NCBI GenBank assembly: GCA_022822905.1
Contig: JAJDYE010000041.1
Coordinates: 174,219 to 238,218 of the forward strand
DNA from: Acidimicrobiia bacterium
Lineage (GTDB): Bacteria > Actinomycetota > Acidimicrobiia > Acidimicrobiales > Bin134
Direction: 5' to 3'
Length of the DNA stretch: 64,000 nt
Within the stretch, counting starts at the first letter, position 1; the number at the start of each line of letters is the position of its first letter. This document shows positions 7,937-17,437 of this stretch, piece by piece. Under the pieces are notes generated by a model that was given only the letters and a program-made list of their open reading frames with translations, searched no databases and was not told the origin of the DNA. The position numbers and the translations under genes are program-made.

Positions 7937-9337
7937 TTACTCCTCGTCGGGCTCTTCGAAGGATGGCCGAGAGCCGATGACCACGGTGAGATTGATGTGC
8001 TCGCCGTCGCGGACCACCTCCAGCTCCACTTCGGTTCCCGGAACGCGGAACTGAACCTTGGCCGCCAGCTCGGTGAACGTTGAAACCACCTCACCGTCGA
8101 TCAGCACTATCAAATCCCCAGCCATCAACCCGGCTTGCTCGGCGGGAGTGTCGGGCGACACTTCCACCACCAGGGCACCGGGAAGGCCGATCTCCGGATC
8201 AGCCCCGTATACGCCCAGGAATCCCAGTTCGGTGCTCTCTCCGCTCAATATGCGCTGCGCGATGTTGAGGGCGATGTCAGAGGGGATGGCAAACCCCAAC
8301 CCGATGTTCCCAAACGAACCGTCGGTCTGGATAAGAGTGTTCATTCCGATGACCTGACCGTTGCTATTGGCCAGGGCACCCCCCGAATTGCCCCGGTTTA
8401 TGGGAGCATCGGTCTGAATCATCTCCACAAAGGCACTGTCGCCGGTTCCCTCTCTTACCGCTCTTCCCACCGCGCTCACAATCCCGGAAGTCACCGACTG
8501 CTGCAACCCGAACGGGCTTCCCACCGCCACGGCCAGCTGTCCTACTTCGACGGTTGACCGGTCGGCAAAGACCGCGGGGGTCAGCGTCATGTCGGTATCC
8601 ACCCTCACCAAGCCCACATCAATGGCCGGTGCTGTGCCCACCACCACGCCCTCCGCCCGGACCCCGTCGGCAAATTGAACCCTCACCGTCTCAGCCTCAC
8701 CCAGAACGTGGGCGTTGGTGAGAATGAGGCCGGACGCGTCGTAGATGATCCCCGAGCCCTGTCCGTAGGTCGGAGCATCCTCGGGGATCTCCGACTCAAG
8801 GTCAGGGCTATCCGGGTTCAGATCAGGAGGCACTGGGGATTCTTGATCCAATGCATCCACGTTCACTTCAATGAGCACTACCGAGGGAATGACCGCCCGG
8901 GCCACCGCCACCACCGGATCGCCGAGCGCCAAGGGCGCCTCCGATTGGCCCGAGTCAGAGGGCTCGCCGGGCGGCGGCGAGTCGGAGGGTGCCACGACCA
9001 TCGGTGTCTGGAGCGGCGGCGATTGCTGTGGCGAGGCACTCACCACCTGCGGCCCGGAGACCACGACTATCTCAGGAGGAGGGGCATCCTGATTGAAGAA
9101 GACGCTGCCGACGCCGATCCCGATGCCCACCAGCCCCAGTACGGCCAAGGCCACCGACGCCACCAGCATGACCACTGCGGGATTGCGGGGTTGGCTCGAC
9201 CGATCTCCTGTCGGCCCCCAGGACACGACCTCCACGGTGCGGGGGGCTGGCAAGTTTCTGGGCTGCTCGGCTGGGCCTTCCAGTTCCCATCCCAAGGGAT
9301 CCCACTCCGACCGGGGATCGTCGGGCTCGTTGCTCAT
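7937..9337 (-). CDS. membrane-anchored HtrA/DegP-type trypsin-like serine protease with PDZ domain
   Basis: TNAHVL (His), DIGLVRVD (Asp), RGNSGGALANSNGQVIGMNT (Ser), C-terminal PDZ, N-terminal TM. Confidence 0.93.
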   Translation of the reverse strand: MSNEPDDPRSEWDPLGWELEGPAEQPRNLPAPRTVEVVSWGPTGDRSSQPRNPAVVMLVASVALAVLGLVGIGIGVGSVFFNQDAPPPEIVVVSGPQVVSASPQQSPPLQTPMVVAPSDSPPPGEPSDSGQSEAPLALGDPVVAVARAVIPSVVLIEVNVDALDQESPVPPDLNPDSPDLESEIPEDAPTYGQGSGIIYDASGLILTNAHVLGEAETVRVQFADGVRAEGVVVGTAPAIDVGLVRVDTDMTLTPAVFADRSTVEVGQLAVAVGSPFGLQQSVTSGIVSAVGRAVREGTGDSAFVEMIQTDAPINRGNSGGALANSNGQVIGMNTLIQTDGSFGNIGLGFAIPSDIALNIAQRILSGESTELGFLGVYGADPEIGLPGALVVEVSPDTPAEQAGLMAGDLIVLIDGEVVSTFTELAAKVQFRVPGTEVELEVVRDGEHINLTVVIGSRPSFEEPDEE

Positions 9338-9388
9338 TTTGTGTGGCGATTTTCCAGCGGCTCGCTACTCATCTTGGGTGGTGAGTCC

Positions 9389-12300
9389 TCAGCCTTGTTC
9401 GAGAAGTACCTTCGGTTTTGAGGCTACCACCACTTTTTCGGAAAGCACCTTCGAGCTGCCCCCCGGCTTCATGGATACGCCGTAGAGGCAATCGGCTGCT
9501 TCCATTGTGCGCTTTTGGTGGCTGACTATCAGCAGCTGGGCATCAGCTCGGAACTCGTCGATGAGCTGAAGGAAGCGGTGCAAATTGACATCATCGAGGG
9601 CCGCCTCCACTTCGTCCATGACATAGAACGGCGAAGGACGGCTGCGGAACACCGCAAACAGAAAAGCCAGCGCGGTAAGCGAGCGCTCCCCTCCCGAAAG
9701 CAGGCTCAGGCGGCGGATGTTCTTGCCCGACGGTCGGGCCTCGATCTCCACCCCGGTGTCCAGCAGGGCGTCGGGCTGGGTGAGCCGCAGCTTGCCCTCA
9801 CCGCCGGGAAACAGCGTCTGGAACAGCTCGGAGAAGTTGCGCTCCACATCGGCATAGGCCGACGAGAACACGCTGACGATCTCCTCGTCGATCTTGCGAA
9901 TGATCTTGCGGAGCTCCCGGCGGCTTTGTCGAATATCGTCAATCTGGCCCTGGGTGAACTCATAGCGCTCCGAGAGTGCCTCGTATTCTTCCAGCGCCAA
10001 CGGGTTCACAGGCCCCATAATGCGCAGCTCCTGCTCCAGAGCCCTGATCCGGTCGGAGGGAGCAACGCCCGGCTCCAAGGGAGGGCATTCCGCAGCCACA
10101 GCCTCGCCGGGTTCGCAGTCCAGCTCCCGGCGGCAGCGGTCGACCGCCGCCTCCAGCCTTATCCCCGCCTCGGCCAACTCAATCTCGGCGCTGCGGTCTC
10201 GTTCTCGGCACTGTCCCAGCCGAGCCTCGGCCTGGGCCCGCTGGCTTCGCAGTTCCTCAAGCCTTCGGGCCGCGTCCCGGGCTGCCTCTGATTCCTGCGC
10301 CCTTCGGCGGCGAAGGTCTTCAAGCTGGTGGTCTGCCTCTTGGACCCTGTGAGCCAATAGGTCTGCGAGTAGGTCGACGACAGCTAGCCGCAAGTCGACG
10401 GCCTCCCGTCGAGATGCAACTTCGGCGCGAGCTTGAGCCATCTCGCTCAACCGCCGCTCAATGTCGTCTCGCTGTGTCGATAGCAGGCGGCGGCGCTCTT
10501 CCAACCCTGCGGCCCGTATTCGGTAGTCGGAGCGAAGGGTGCTCACGGTCTGTGACTTGTAAGACAACTCATCGCGTTCTCGGTTCATGCTCTCCACACG
10601 CGCCTGATGCTCGGCTTCTCGGGCCTCGTGTTCGGGCAGCTCCTCTTGCAGCTCGCCAGCCCGGCGCCGATCCTCGGCAATCCTGGCATCCAGTTCTCCA
10701 CGACGGGGACCGAACGCAGCAATTCCCACTTCCACGTCGCGCAGCTCCCGTTCCACCGCGGCGGCTCGCCCCCGGGCAGTCTCCAGAGCCTCCGACCGGA
10801 TCGATGCCGTCTGCCGAGCCTGGGCTGCTCGCTCCTCGGCCTCCTCTCGCCGGCGGTCGACAATCGCAAGATCTTGCTTGGCAGCGTCCTCTGCTTCAGA
10901 TGCCCGCGCCAATGACTGCTCGGCTTCTTCCAGCAAACCTCTGGTGGCCCCTGAGCGCCGAACGCCCACTCTCCATCCCGACGGGGAGAACCGGTCGCCC
11001 CGGCGGGTTACCACCACCGCGGAGGGATCGGCGACTGCCGCCGCAGCCGCCTGCTCACTGCTCTCCACCACCCCAACCGAGCCAACCAAGGCGTCGAGCA
11101 GCTGGTCCATGCCCGCTACCGAGGAATGCACGTGGGAGCGCAGAGGAACGCCGACCGCCGGGGTCGCCGCGGCTAGACCCGATCCGCTCAGGGCCAAGAC
11201 CGCCCCGCTCACATTGTCTGCTTCCAGGGTGGCTATGGCTCGCATGGCGACCTCGGTGTCGGTGGCAACCACCGCGGCCACCGCTTCGCCCGCCGCAGCT
11301 TCAAAGGCCGCCTCCCACCCCCGATCGATGTCGACAACCTCGAGTAGCGTGCCCACCACACCATCGATGCCGGCCAGACGCTGGGCACCAGACTGATCGC
11401 GTGCCTCGTCCAAGGCGAGGGAGAGGGCCTCTCGCCTTGCCTCCCACGCATGGCGTTCGCCAACCGCTTCGGCAAGCACGGCTCTCTGATGCTCGCTCGC
11501 CGCTCGGGCCTCGTCTACCAACCGATCGGCACCGTCGAGCTCGTGTCGCTGGGACTGCTCAGCCTCTTCCATGCTCGTGGCCTCGGCCCAGCATCGGTCC
11601 AACTCCTCCACCAATGCCTGTTGACGTCCTTCCAACTCCTCAAGGTTCCGGCCCAGGCGGTCTGATTCCGCTTGATCCCGTTGGATCGACGCCTCCAAGA
11701 TTCTCAACTCGCCTTTGATCCGAGGGGCATCCGGTGCCGATAACGGCAGGCTCTGGTCGCCCCACCGCTCGTCGAACAACAGACGAAGCTGTTCCAGCTG
11801 CTGTTCGGCATCAGCCACTACAGCCTCATCGGGTGCCAATGCCGTCGCGGCGTCCTCAACTTCGCGCAGCTCTCTGCCCAGTCGGTTTGACTCGGCCTCC
11901 AATGTGGCCACCACATCCTCGTCCACTCCGGCATTTCGCTCCCGCTGCAAGCGCAGACGGCGCTCCGACAACAGGGCCTCCATCCCTCGAAGCCGTTCGG
12001 TGAGCCCCTCAAAGCGCATAAGCGCGTCGCTGATGTCCTGCCCGTCGGCCGCTGACAATTGGGCTTCGGCCGCGGCCAAGTCTCGGTCTACGGCCTCCAC
12101 CTGCACCGCCAGTTGCTCCATCTCCCGGCGATCGGCCGCCTGGTCCTGAGTCAGCTGGCGAACCCGTCGGCGAAGCTGGTCGATCTCCTGCCCCGCGAGA
12201 TGGCGGCGTAGACCGCCCAGTTCTGCCAGAAGGCCGCCGTGCCGCCGGGCGGCCTCGGCTTGACGCTCCAACGGCCGCAACTGGCGTCGAATCTCCCGCA

Positions 12301-12883
12301 CCACGTCGGATAGCCGGGTGAGGTTGGCCTCAGACGCGGCTAGCCGCCGTTCCGACTTCTCCTTGCGGCGACGATACTTCAACACGCCCGCGGCCTCCTC
12401 GATGACGACCCGACGGTCTTCAGGCCGGGCGCTCAGAACCCCTTCGATCTGGCGCTGGGAGACGATCACATGCTGCTGGCGGCCAACGCCGGAGTCGCTC
12501 AGCAGTTCCTGAATGTCGAGCAGCCGACAGGGCACTCCGTTGATGGCATACGTGCTGTCCCCACTCCGGAACAGCGTCCGAGTGATGGTGACCTCTTCGA
12601 ATTCGATAGGCAGCAGACGCGAAGAGTTGTCGATGCTCAGCGACACCTCCGCCCGACCCAACGCCGCTCGAGAGGCAGTTCCCGCGAAGATGACGTCTTC
12701 CATCTTGGCCGAGCGCACCGACGTCGGGGCTTGGGCTCCCAGAGTCCAGGCCACCGCGTCGACCACGTTGGACTTGCCGCTGCCGTTGGGCCCGACGATT
12801 GCCGTCACGCCGGGCTCGAATACCAGCGTGGTTGTATCAGCGAAAGACTTGAACCCCTTGAGCGTCAGCGCCTTCAAGAACAC
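9389..12883 (-). CDS. smc: Chromosome segregation protein SMC
   Basis: MFLKALTLKGFKSFADTTTLVFEPGVTAIVGPNGSGKSNVVDA, LSLLSGGERSLTALAFLFAVF, coiled coils and hinge. Confidence 0.97.
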   Translation of the reverse strand: MFLKALTLKGFKSFADTTTLVFEPGVTAIVGPNGSGKSNVVDAVAWTLGAQAPTSVRSAKMEDVIFAGTASRAALGRAEVSLSIDNSSRLLPIEFEEVTITRTLFRSGDSTYAINGVPCRLLDIQELLSDSGVGRQQHVIVSQRQIEGVLSARPEDRRVVIEEAAGVLKYRRRKEKSERRLAASEANLTRLSDVVREIRRQLRPLERQAEAARRHGGLLAELGGLRRHLAGQEIDQLRRRVRQLTQDQAADRREMEQLAVQVEAVDRDLAAAEAQLSAADGQDISDALMRFEGLTERLRGMEALLSERRLRLQRERNAGVDEDVVATLEAESNRLGRELREVEDAATALAPDEAVVADAEQQLEQLRLLFDERWGDQSLPLSAPDAPRIKGELRILEASIQRDQAESDRLGRNLEELEGRQQALVEELDRCWAEATSMEEAEQSQRHELDGADRLVDEARAASEHQRAVLAEAVGERHAWEARREALSLALDEARDQSGAQRLAGIDGVVGTLLEVVDIDRGWEAAFEAAAGEAVAAVVATDTEVAMRAIATLEADNVSGAVLALSGSGLAAATPAVGVPLRSHVHSSVAGMDQLLDALVGSVGVVESSEQAAAAAVADPSAVVVTRRGDRFSPSGWRVGVRRSGATRGLLEEAEQSLARASEAEDAAKQDLAIVDRRREEAEERAAQARQTASIRSEALETARGRAAAVERELRDVEVGIAAFGPRRGELDARIAEDRRRAGELQEELPEHEAREAEHQARVESMNRERDELSYKSQTVSTLRSDYRIRAAGLEERRRLLSTQRDDIERRLSEMAQARAEVASRREAVDLRLAVVDLLADLLAHRVQEADHQLEDLRRRRAQESEAARDAARRLEELRSQRAQAEARLGQCRERDRSAEIELAEAGIRLEAAVDRCRRELDCEPGEAVAAECPPLEPGVAPSDRIRALEQELRIMGPVNPLALEEYEALSERYEFTQGQIDDIRQSRRELRKIIRKIDEEIVSVFSSAYADVERNFSELFQTLFPGGEGKLRLTQPDALLDTGVEIEARPSGKNIRRLSLLSGGERSLTALAFLFAVFRSRPSPFYVMDEVEAALDDVNLHRFLQLIDEFRADAQLLIVSHQKRTMEAADCLYGVSMKPGGSSKVLSEKVVVASKPKVLLEQG

Positions 12884-12955
12884 CTAAGCGACCCTACCCA
12901 GCCGAAGGGCGCGATTTGTGGAACTACGCCGAGTTGGCTGGATAGACATGGCGGG

Positions 12956-13801
12956 TCAGATCTGGCACTGCTCGCAGTAGTACGTCCACCGGCGGCGGAA
13001 GCGGTACTTCTGGATCGGGCGATGACAGCGGGGGCAAGGCCGTCCGCCCTTGCCGGCCTGCTTGAACACGTTGAGGTACTCCTCGTAGCCGCCCGGCTTT
13101 CCGTGCACGTCCACGTAGAAGCCATCCTCCAAAGTGGCACCCCGGTGTTTGGCCGCATCATGCAAAGTTTCCACCATCGCCCGGTGCAGTCGCCTGACCT
13201 CTTGAGGCCCCAAAGAGTTCGGCAGACGGTCGAACCTAAGACCAGCTGCAAACAAGATCTCGTCTGAGTACAGCTCTCCCAGTCCAACCACCACGCGGTC
13301 ATCGGTCAGCACGGCTTTCAGCTTGGCGTCTTGGGCCAAAAGGATCTCGCCGAACATCCGCCACGGCACCGGCTGTTCGAGGGGATCAATCCCCAGTCCC
13401 CCCAACTCGGGGACTTCCTCAATCAGCTTTTCGGCATTGGCCAAGAACAGTGTGGCATCGCCAGTTCCGTCTACCAGTCGAAGCTGCCCGCTCTTGGTGA
13501 AGGTGATCACCACCGCGGTATTGGGCTCAATGCTGTCTCGGTTGGCGTGGCGTCGGAGCTGGCCTCCACTGCCCAGATGTGCAACCACCACATCCTCGCT
13601 GTCCAGACCCATAATCAAGTACAGCCCCCGACGGCGGACATTGGTGATCTTCATCTTCTCCAGCCGGGCCGCAAGCTTCTTTGCCCCTCCGGACCGCTTG
13701 GCGTGCCCGGTCTCGAAGGCCTCCACAGACTTGATGCGAAGACCAGACAGTTCTCTGTCCAAGTCGCGGCGGATAGTCTCGATTTCCGGTAGTGCGATCA
13801 T
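12956..13801 (-). CDS. Fpg/MutM-family DNA glycosylase-like protein lacking canonical catalytic residues
   Basis: MIALPEIETIRRDLDRELSGLRI..., HLGSGGQLRR, C-terminal zinc finger CPRCHRPIQKYRFRRRWTYYCEQCQ; position between smc and rnc. Confidence 0.85.
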   Translation of the reverse strand: MIALPEIETIRRDLDRELSGLRIKSVEAFETGHAKRSGGAKKLAARLEKMKITNVRRRGLYLIMGLDSEDVVVAHLGSGGQLRRHANRDSIEPNTAVVITFTKSGQLRLVDGTGDATLFLANAEKLIEEVPELGGLGIDPLEQPVPWRMFGEILLAQDAKLKAVLTDDRVVVGLGELYSDEILFAAGLRFDRLPNSLGPQEVRRLHRAMVETLHDAAKHRGATLEDGFYVDVHGKPGGYEEYLNVFKQAGKGGRPCPRCHRPIQKYRFRRRWTYYCEQCQI

Positions 13802-13853
13802 CGGATCACTCCTCGTAGTCCTTCTCCTTCTACCACTTCTGCTCCTGCCGAGA

Positions 13854-14510
13854 TCACGGGGCTGCTCCAGACGCAACGGCAACCTCATCATGGTTCAGGG
13901 TTTGCCAGACCGAGGCAGCAGCGGCCTGCTCGGCTTGCTTTTTGGACCGACCTCGGCCTCGACCTCGTTCTTCGCCTCCCACATGCACAACGGCGAGGAA
14001 CTGCTTGGCATGGTCAGGCCCCTTCTCCGTCAGGCGGTACTCCGGGGCATTTTGGCCGATGCGGGCGCAGTACTCCTGCAACCTCGTCTTGAAGTCCCTG
14101 ATGCCCGGGCATTCAGACGCCGCGGCAATGCGATCATCCAGCCATCCCCGAACCAACTCGATCAGTTTCTCCCACGGGGCATCCAGATAGACCGCGCCGA
14201 TCACCGCTTCCATGGCATCGGAGAGGATCGACAGCTTTTCCCGCCCTCCGGACGCCTCTTCACCGCGACCCAGGCGTAGCACCTTCCCCAACTGCAACTC
14301 GACCGCGAGATCGGCCAGGGCTTCGGCCCGGACAACCTCGGCTCGCAGCGGCGCTAGTTGGCCCTCGGCCATTTCGGGATAGGCGGTGTAAATGTGGTCG
14401 GTCACCACCAAAGCCAAGACGGCATCACCCAAGAACTCCAGACGCTCGTTGGAGGAAGTACCGGCATGGTCGGCGCACCAGGATCGGTGGGTCAACGCCT
14501 CGACCAGCAA
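13854..14510 (-). CDS. rnc: Ribonuclease III (5' end lies upstream of the called start; exact start unclear)
   Basis: LVEALTHRSW...NERLEFLGDAVLALVVTDHIY, SDAMEAVIGAVYLD, dsRBD; upstream in-frame ALADRLGYQFARPSL is also family-like. Confidence 0.93.
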   Translation of the reverse strand: MLVEALTHRSWCADHAGTSSNERLEFLGDAVLALVVTDHIYTAYPEMAEGQLAPLRAEVVRAEALADLAVELQLGKVLRLGRGEEASGGREKLSILSDAMEAVIGAVYLDAPWEKLIELVRGWLDDRIAAASECPGIRDFKTRLQEYCARIGQNAPEYRLTEKGPDHAKQFLAVVHVGGEERGRGRGRSKKQAEQAAAASVWQTLNHDEVAVASGAAP

Positions 14511-14572
14511 GCTGGGCCGGGCGAATTGGTAGCCGAGGCGATCGGCTAGAGCAGCGATGTCGGATTCAGCGG

Positions 14573-14911
14573 TCAGGAGCTTCGGCTCAGGCGGCCGTGG
14601 ACATAGTCGACGGCGTCTCGCACCGTCTTGAGATCCTCCAGGTCTTCGTCATCGATGCTGAAGCCAACAGTCCTCTCGCTCAACTCCTCTTCCAGGGTTT
14701 CCACGAGCTCGATGAGAGCAAGTGAATCGGCGTCGAGATCGTCGGCAAATGCCTGTCCTTCGGTGATCCGGTCCGGGGAAATCTCCAAGATGTCGGCCAG
14801 GCATTCAGTGACGAGGGTCAAAACCCCGTCGCGATCCAGCGGGCTCTGTTCGACATGGGTTTCGGATGGCACGGCATCTCCGGGGCGGTTCAGCAACTCG
14901 GCGCCCGACAA
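14573..14911 (-). CDS. acpP: Acyl carrier protein
   Basis: FADDLDADSLALIELVETLEEEL (4'-phosphopantetheine Ser in DSL). Confidence 0.9.
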   Translation of the reverse strand: MSGAELLNRPGDAVPSETHVEQSPLDRDGVLTLVTECLADILEISPDRITEGQAFADDLDADSLALIELVETLEEELSERTVGFSIDDEDLEDLKTVRDAVDYVHGRLSRSS

Positions 14912-14961
14912 GTATACGTTAGCTTGTCCCCCTCCTTACCCACCAAGGACTGAGGGAATCC

Positions 14962-15957
14962 CTATTCGGAGGACAAAATCCGGCGCAATGACCCCACAGT
15001 GTCGCGTTCGGCCAGTTCATGGGCCACTTCTATGGCATTGGCCAATGCCCTTGGGGACGACGCCCCATGGCTGATGATCGTGACGCCCCTCACCCCGAGG
15101 AGGATGGCACCACCCACCGAATCGGGGTTGAACTCGTCGTAGAGCGGGGTCAGCGCGGGTGCCAGCAGCTCGGCCCCCTGCCTGGCTTCGTCAGAGGAGT
15201 CGAACGCATCCAGGAGTGCGCCGATCAACTGCTTGGCCACGCCCTCAGCGGTCTTGAGGGCGACGTTCCCGGTGAAACCGTCCGTGACGATCACATCCAC
15301 CAGATCCTCCAGCAGGTCACGTCCTTCGACATTGCCGGCGAACACCGCACCCGTTCTGGCTTGCCAGGTTTTGTCCTCCAACAACTCAAAGGCCTCCTTG
15401 ACCAAGGGCGATCCTTTGCCGGCCTCCTCCCCGTTGGACAAGAGCCCGACTCTGGGCTCTGCAACCTCCCAGCGGTCGCGGCAGTACACCGCACCCATCT
15501 GGGCAAACTGCACCAGCCATTCCGCGCTGCACTCGGTGTTGGCGCCCGAATCCAGCATCACGTTTGGCCAAGCACGGCCGGGAACGACGATCGGCGTGGC
15601 GATAGCGGGACGGGACACACCCCGGATACGCCCCATCCTCAACAGGGACGCCGCCATGGCCGCTCCGGTATTGCCACCGCTGACCATGGCAGAGGCGCGG
15701 CCGTCGCGAACCGCCTCGGCTGCCCGCACCACAGAAGAGTCCTTCATCTTTCGCACGCTGGACGCCGCTTCGGCCCCCATGGAGATCACTTGCGACGCGG
15801 GAACCACCTCGAACTCGCCGTCATCGGGCAATTGCTCGGGTTGACCCACCAGCAACACGGGAATGCCCTGCTCAGCCGCGATTCGGACACCAGCCAACAC
15901 CGACTGAGGGGCATTGTCGCCCCCCATTGCGTCAACGGCAACGGGAAGCGATGTCAA
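14962..15957 (-). CDS. plsX: Phosphate acyltransferase PlsX (TTG start)
   Basis: VAVDAMGGDNAPQSVLAG..., SGGNTGAAMAASL, VTDGFTGNVALKTAEG. Confidence 0.95.
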   Translation of the reverse strand: MTSLPVAVDAMGGDNAPQSVLAGVRIAAEQGIPVLLVGQPEQLPDDGEFEVVPASQVISMGAEAASSVRKMKDSSVVRAAEAVRDGRASAMVSGGNTGAAMAASLLRMGRIRGVSRPAIATPIVVPGRAWPNVMLDSGANTECSAEWLVQFAQMGAVYCRDRWEVAEPRVGLLSNGEEAGKGSPLVKEAFELLEDKTWQARTGAVFAGNVEGRDLLEDLVDVIVTDGFTGNVALKTAEGVAKQLIGALLDAFDSSDEARQGAELLAPALTPLYDEFNPDSVGGAILLGVRGVTIISHGASSPRALANAIEVAHELAERDTVGSLRRILSSE

Positions 15958-15968
15958 AGGACGCTCCT

Positions 15969-16013
15969 AAATTGCGATATGGCAAATTGCGACATGGCAA
16001 ATTGCGATATGGC
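15969..16013. repeat. three tandem copies of a 15-bp unit (AAATTGCGAYATGGC)
   Basis: aaattgcgatatggc / aaattgcgacatggc / aaattgcgatatggc, directly upstream of plsX. Confidence 0.95.
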
Positions 16014-16034
16014 CAATAGGCGGAATGGAAGGGC

Positions 16035-16214
16035 TCAGGCCACTTCCATGGCTTCGCGGCCGGCGTACCACCCGCACACCCCGCACACCCGGTGCGGCCG
16101 CTTGACCGCTCCACAGCGGGGACACGTGCTCTGCGCTGGTGCCGATACTCGCCAAGCCGCGGCCCGGCGGCTTCGGCCTTTGGCCTTGGAAGTTTTCTTC
16201 TTGGGTACAGCCAT
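16035..16214 (-). CDS. rpmF: 50S ribosomal protein L32 (missed by the ORF track because it is 59 aa)
   Basis: MAVPKKKTSKAKGRSRRAAAWRVSAPAQSTCPRCGAVKRPHRVCGVCGWYAGREAMEVA. Confidence 0.95.
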   Translation of the reverse strand: MAVPKKKTSKAKGRSRRAAAWRVSAPAQSTCPRCGAVKRPHRVCGVCGWYAGREAMEVA

Positions 16215-16284
16215 CGAACGGTCCTAGGTGTGGAGAAAGAATGCCGCGCCGCGGATGAAACCGGCGCTGATGCGACTAATAAAT

Positions 16285-16782
16285 CTACTGGCCCGTTTGC
16301 AGCGCGTCTAACGCAGCCCATCGGGGATCCTTGGGGCGGTCATCGCCGGTGGGCTCGGGCTGGTTCATCGGATAGGCATCGGGGGCCGGCCCGAGGCAGT
16401 CGTCTGAGCAGAGTGGGGCGATGGGCAGAGCGAGAACAAGGCTGTCGCGCACCATCGGGGTCAAGTCCACTTCTCCATCGTGAATCGGATACGTCTCTTC
16501 ATCGGTCGGGGCGCTGGCGTACATCTCCCGCAGATCCTGTTGCACTGTCTGCTCAATGGGTTCCAGACACCGCCGACATGACCCGCGCCATCCAGCATGA
16601 AGCGAGCCGCTCACTTCCAGACCGCTAATGGCCGACTCCAGATGGAGGTGGAGATCAACCGGCCCGTGTACCACGGCATCGGAGTTGGACAGGTCGTCGA
16701 AGTGGGCCTGGAGGGAGATCTCCCGTTGCGAGCCGGGACGGCGCAGCAATTCTGCCACCGGCACGACCAGCTGCCTCGACAT
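16285..16782 (-). CDS. DUF177/YceD family protein
   Basis: GLEVSGSLHAGWRGSCRRCLEPIEQTV...; directly upstream of rpmF as usual for this family. Confidence 0.85.
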   Translation of the reverse strand: MSRQLVVPVAELLRRPGSQREISLQAHFDDLSNSDAVVHGPVDLHLHLESAISGLEVSGSLHAGWRGSCRRCLEPIEQTVQQDLREMYASAPTDEETYPIHDGEVDLTPMVRDSLVLALPIAPLCSDDCLGPAPDAYPMNQPEPTGDDRPKDPRWAALDALQTGQ

Positions 16783-16800
16783 GGTGCCTCCTCCCGCGGT

Positions 16801-17391
16801 TCAGCCCACGGTGTCTTGATCGAAAAAGCCGTCGTCGGGCTCTGGTTCCGGCTCGGAATCGTAGGCCCGAACCAAATCGGCAAGCGGGTCGCCTTGCAGC
16901 CGGGACCGGGCTTCCTTGACGGTATTCAAGATGCGCTCGAGGGCGTTCTCGAAACTACCCAATTTGGTATCGCAATAGTCCTCGGTCTCCAAGCGCAGTC
17001 TGCGGGCGGTGGCCTCGGCCTCCTCTACCATTCTTCGGGCCCGTTGTTCAGCCGCCTTGACCACCTCCGTGCGCTGCACCATGGCCTCAGCCTGCGACCG
17101 GGCAGCCACCAAGATCTCGTCGCCTTCCCGGTGGACCCTCTTCAAAAAGTCCTCACGCTCCTTCAGCAGCCAGCGAGCTGCCCGCATCTCCTCGGGAAGA
17201 CGGTTCAAGCAGCTCTGAAGCAGCTCGAGGACTTCGTCCTTGTTGATCATGGAAGAAGCCGACAGCGGCATAGGGCGGGCGGTATCCACCAGCTCAATTG
17301 CCCGTCGCAGCAGCAAGTCGAACTCGGGGTCCACAAATGTCCCGGCCACTGCCTGGTGGGTTGCAGATGTATTGGGATCGATGTCAGCCAT
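16801..17391 (-). CDS. coiled-coil protein, DivIVA/cell-division-initiation-like (hypothetical)
   Basis: DEILVAARSQAEAMVQRTEVVKAAEQRARRMVEEAEATARRLRLE coiled coil. Confidence 0.6.
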   Translation of the reverse strand: MADIDPNTSATHQAVAGTFVDPEFDLLLRRAIELVDTARPMPLSASSMINKDEVLELLQSCLNRLPEEMRAARWLLKEREDFLKRVHREGDEILVAARSQAEAMVQRTEVVKAAEQRARRMVEEAEATARRLRLETEDYCDTKLGSFENALERILNTVKEARSRLQGDPLADLVRAYDSEPEPEPDDGFFDQDTVG

Positions 17392-17437
17392 CTTGGTACC
17401 TCTCGATCAAACGTTTGGCCACCGGAATGGAATCACG

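Noticed and set aside
10414-11718. 434-aa plus-strand ORF within smc
   Set aside because: Pro/Arg-rich antisense of the SMC coiled coil; no family-like signal
15969-16014. Possible CRISPR array
   Set aside because: Repeats are directly abutting 15-mers without spacers and no cas genes are present
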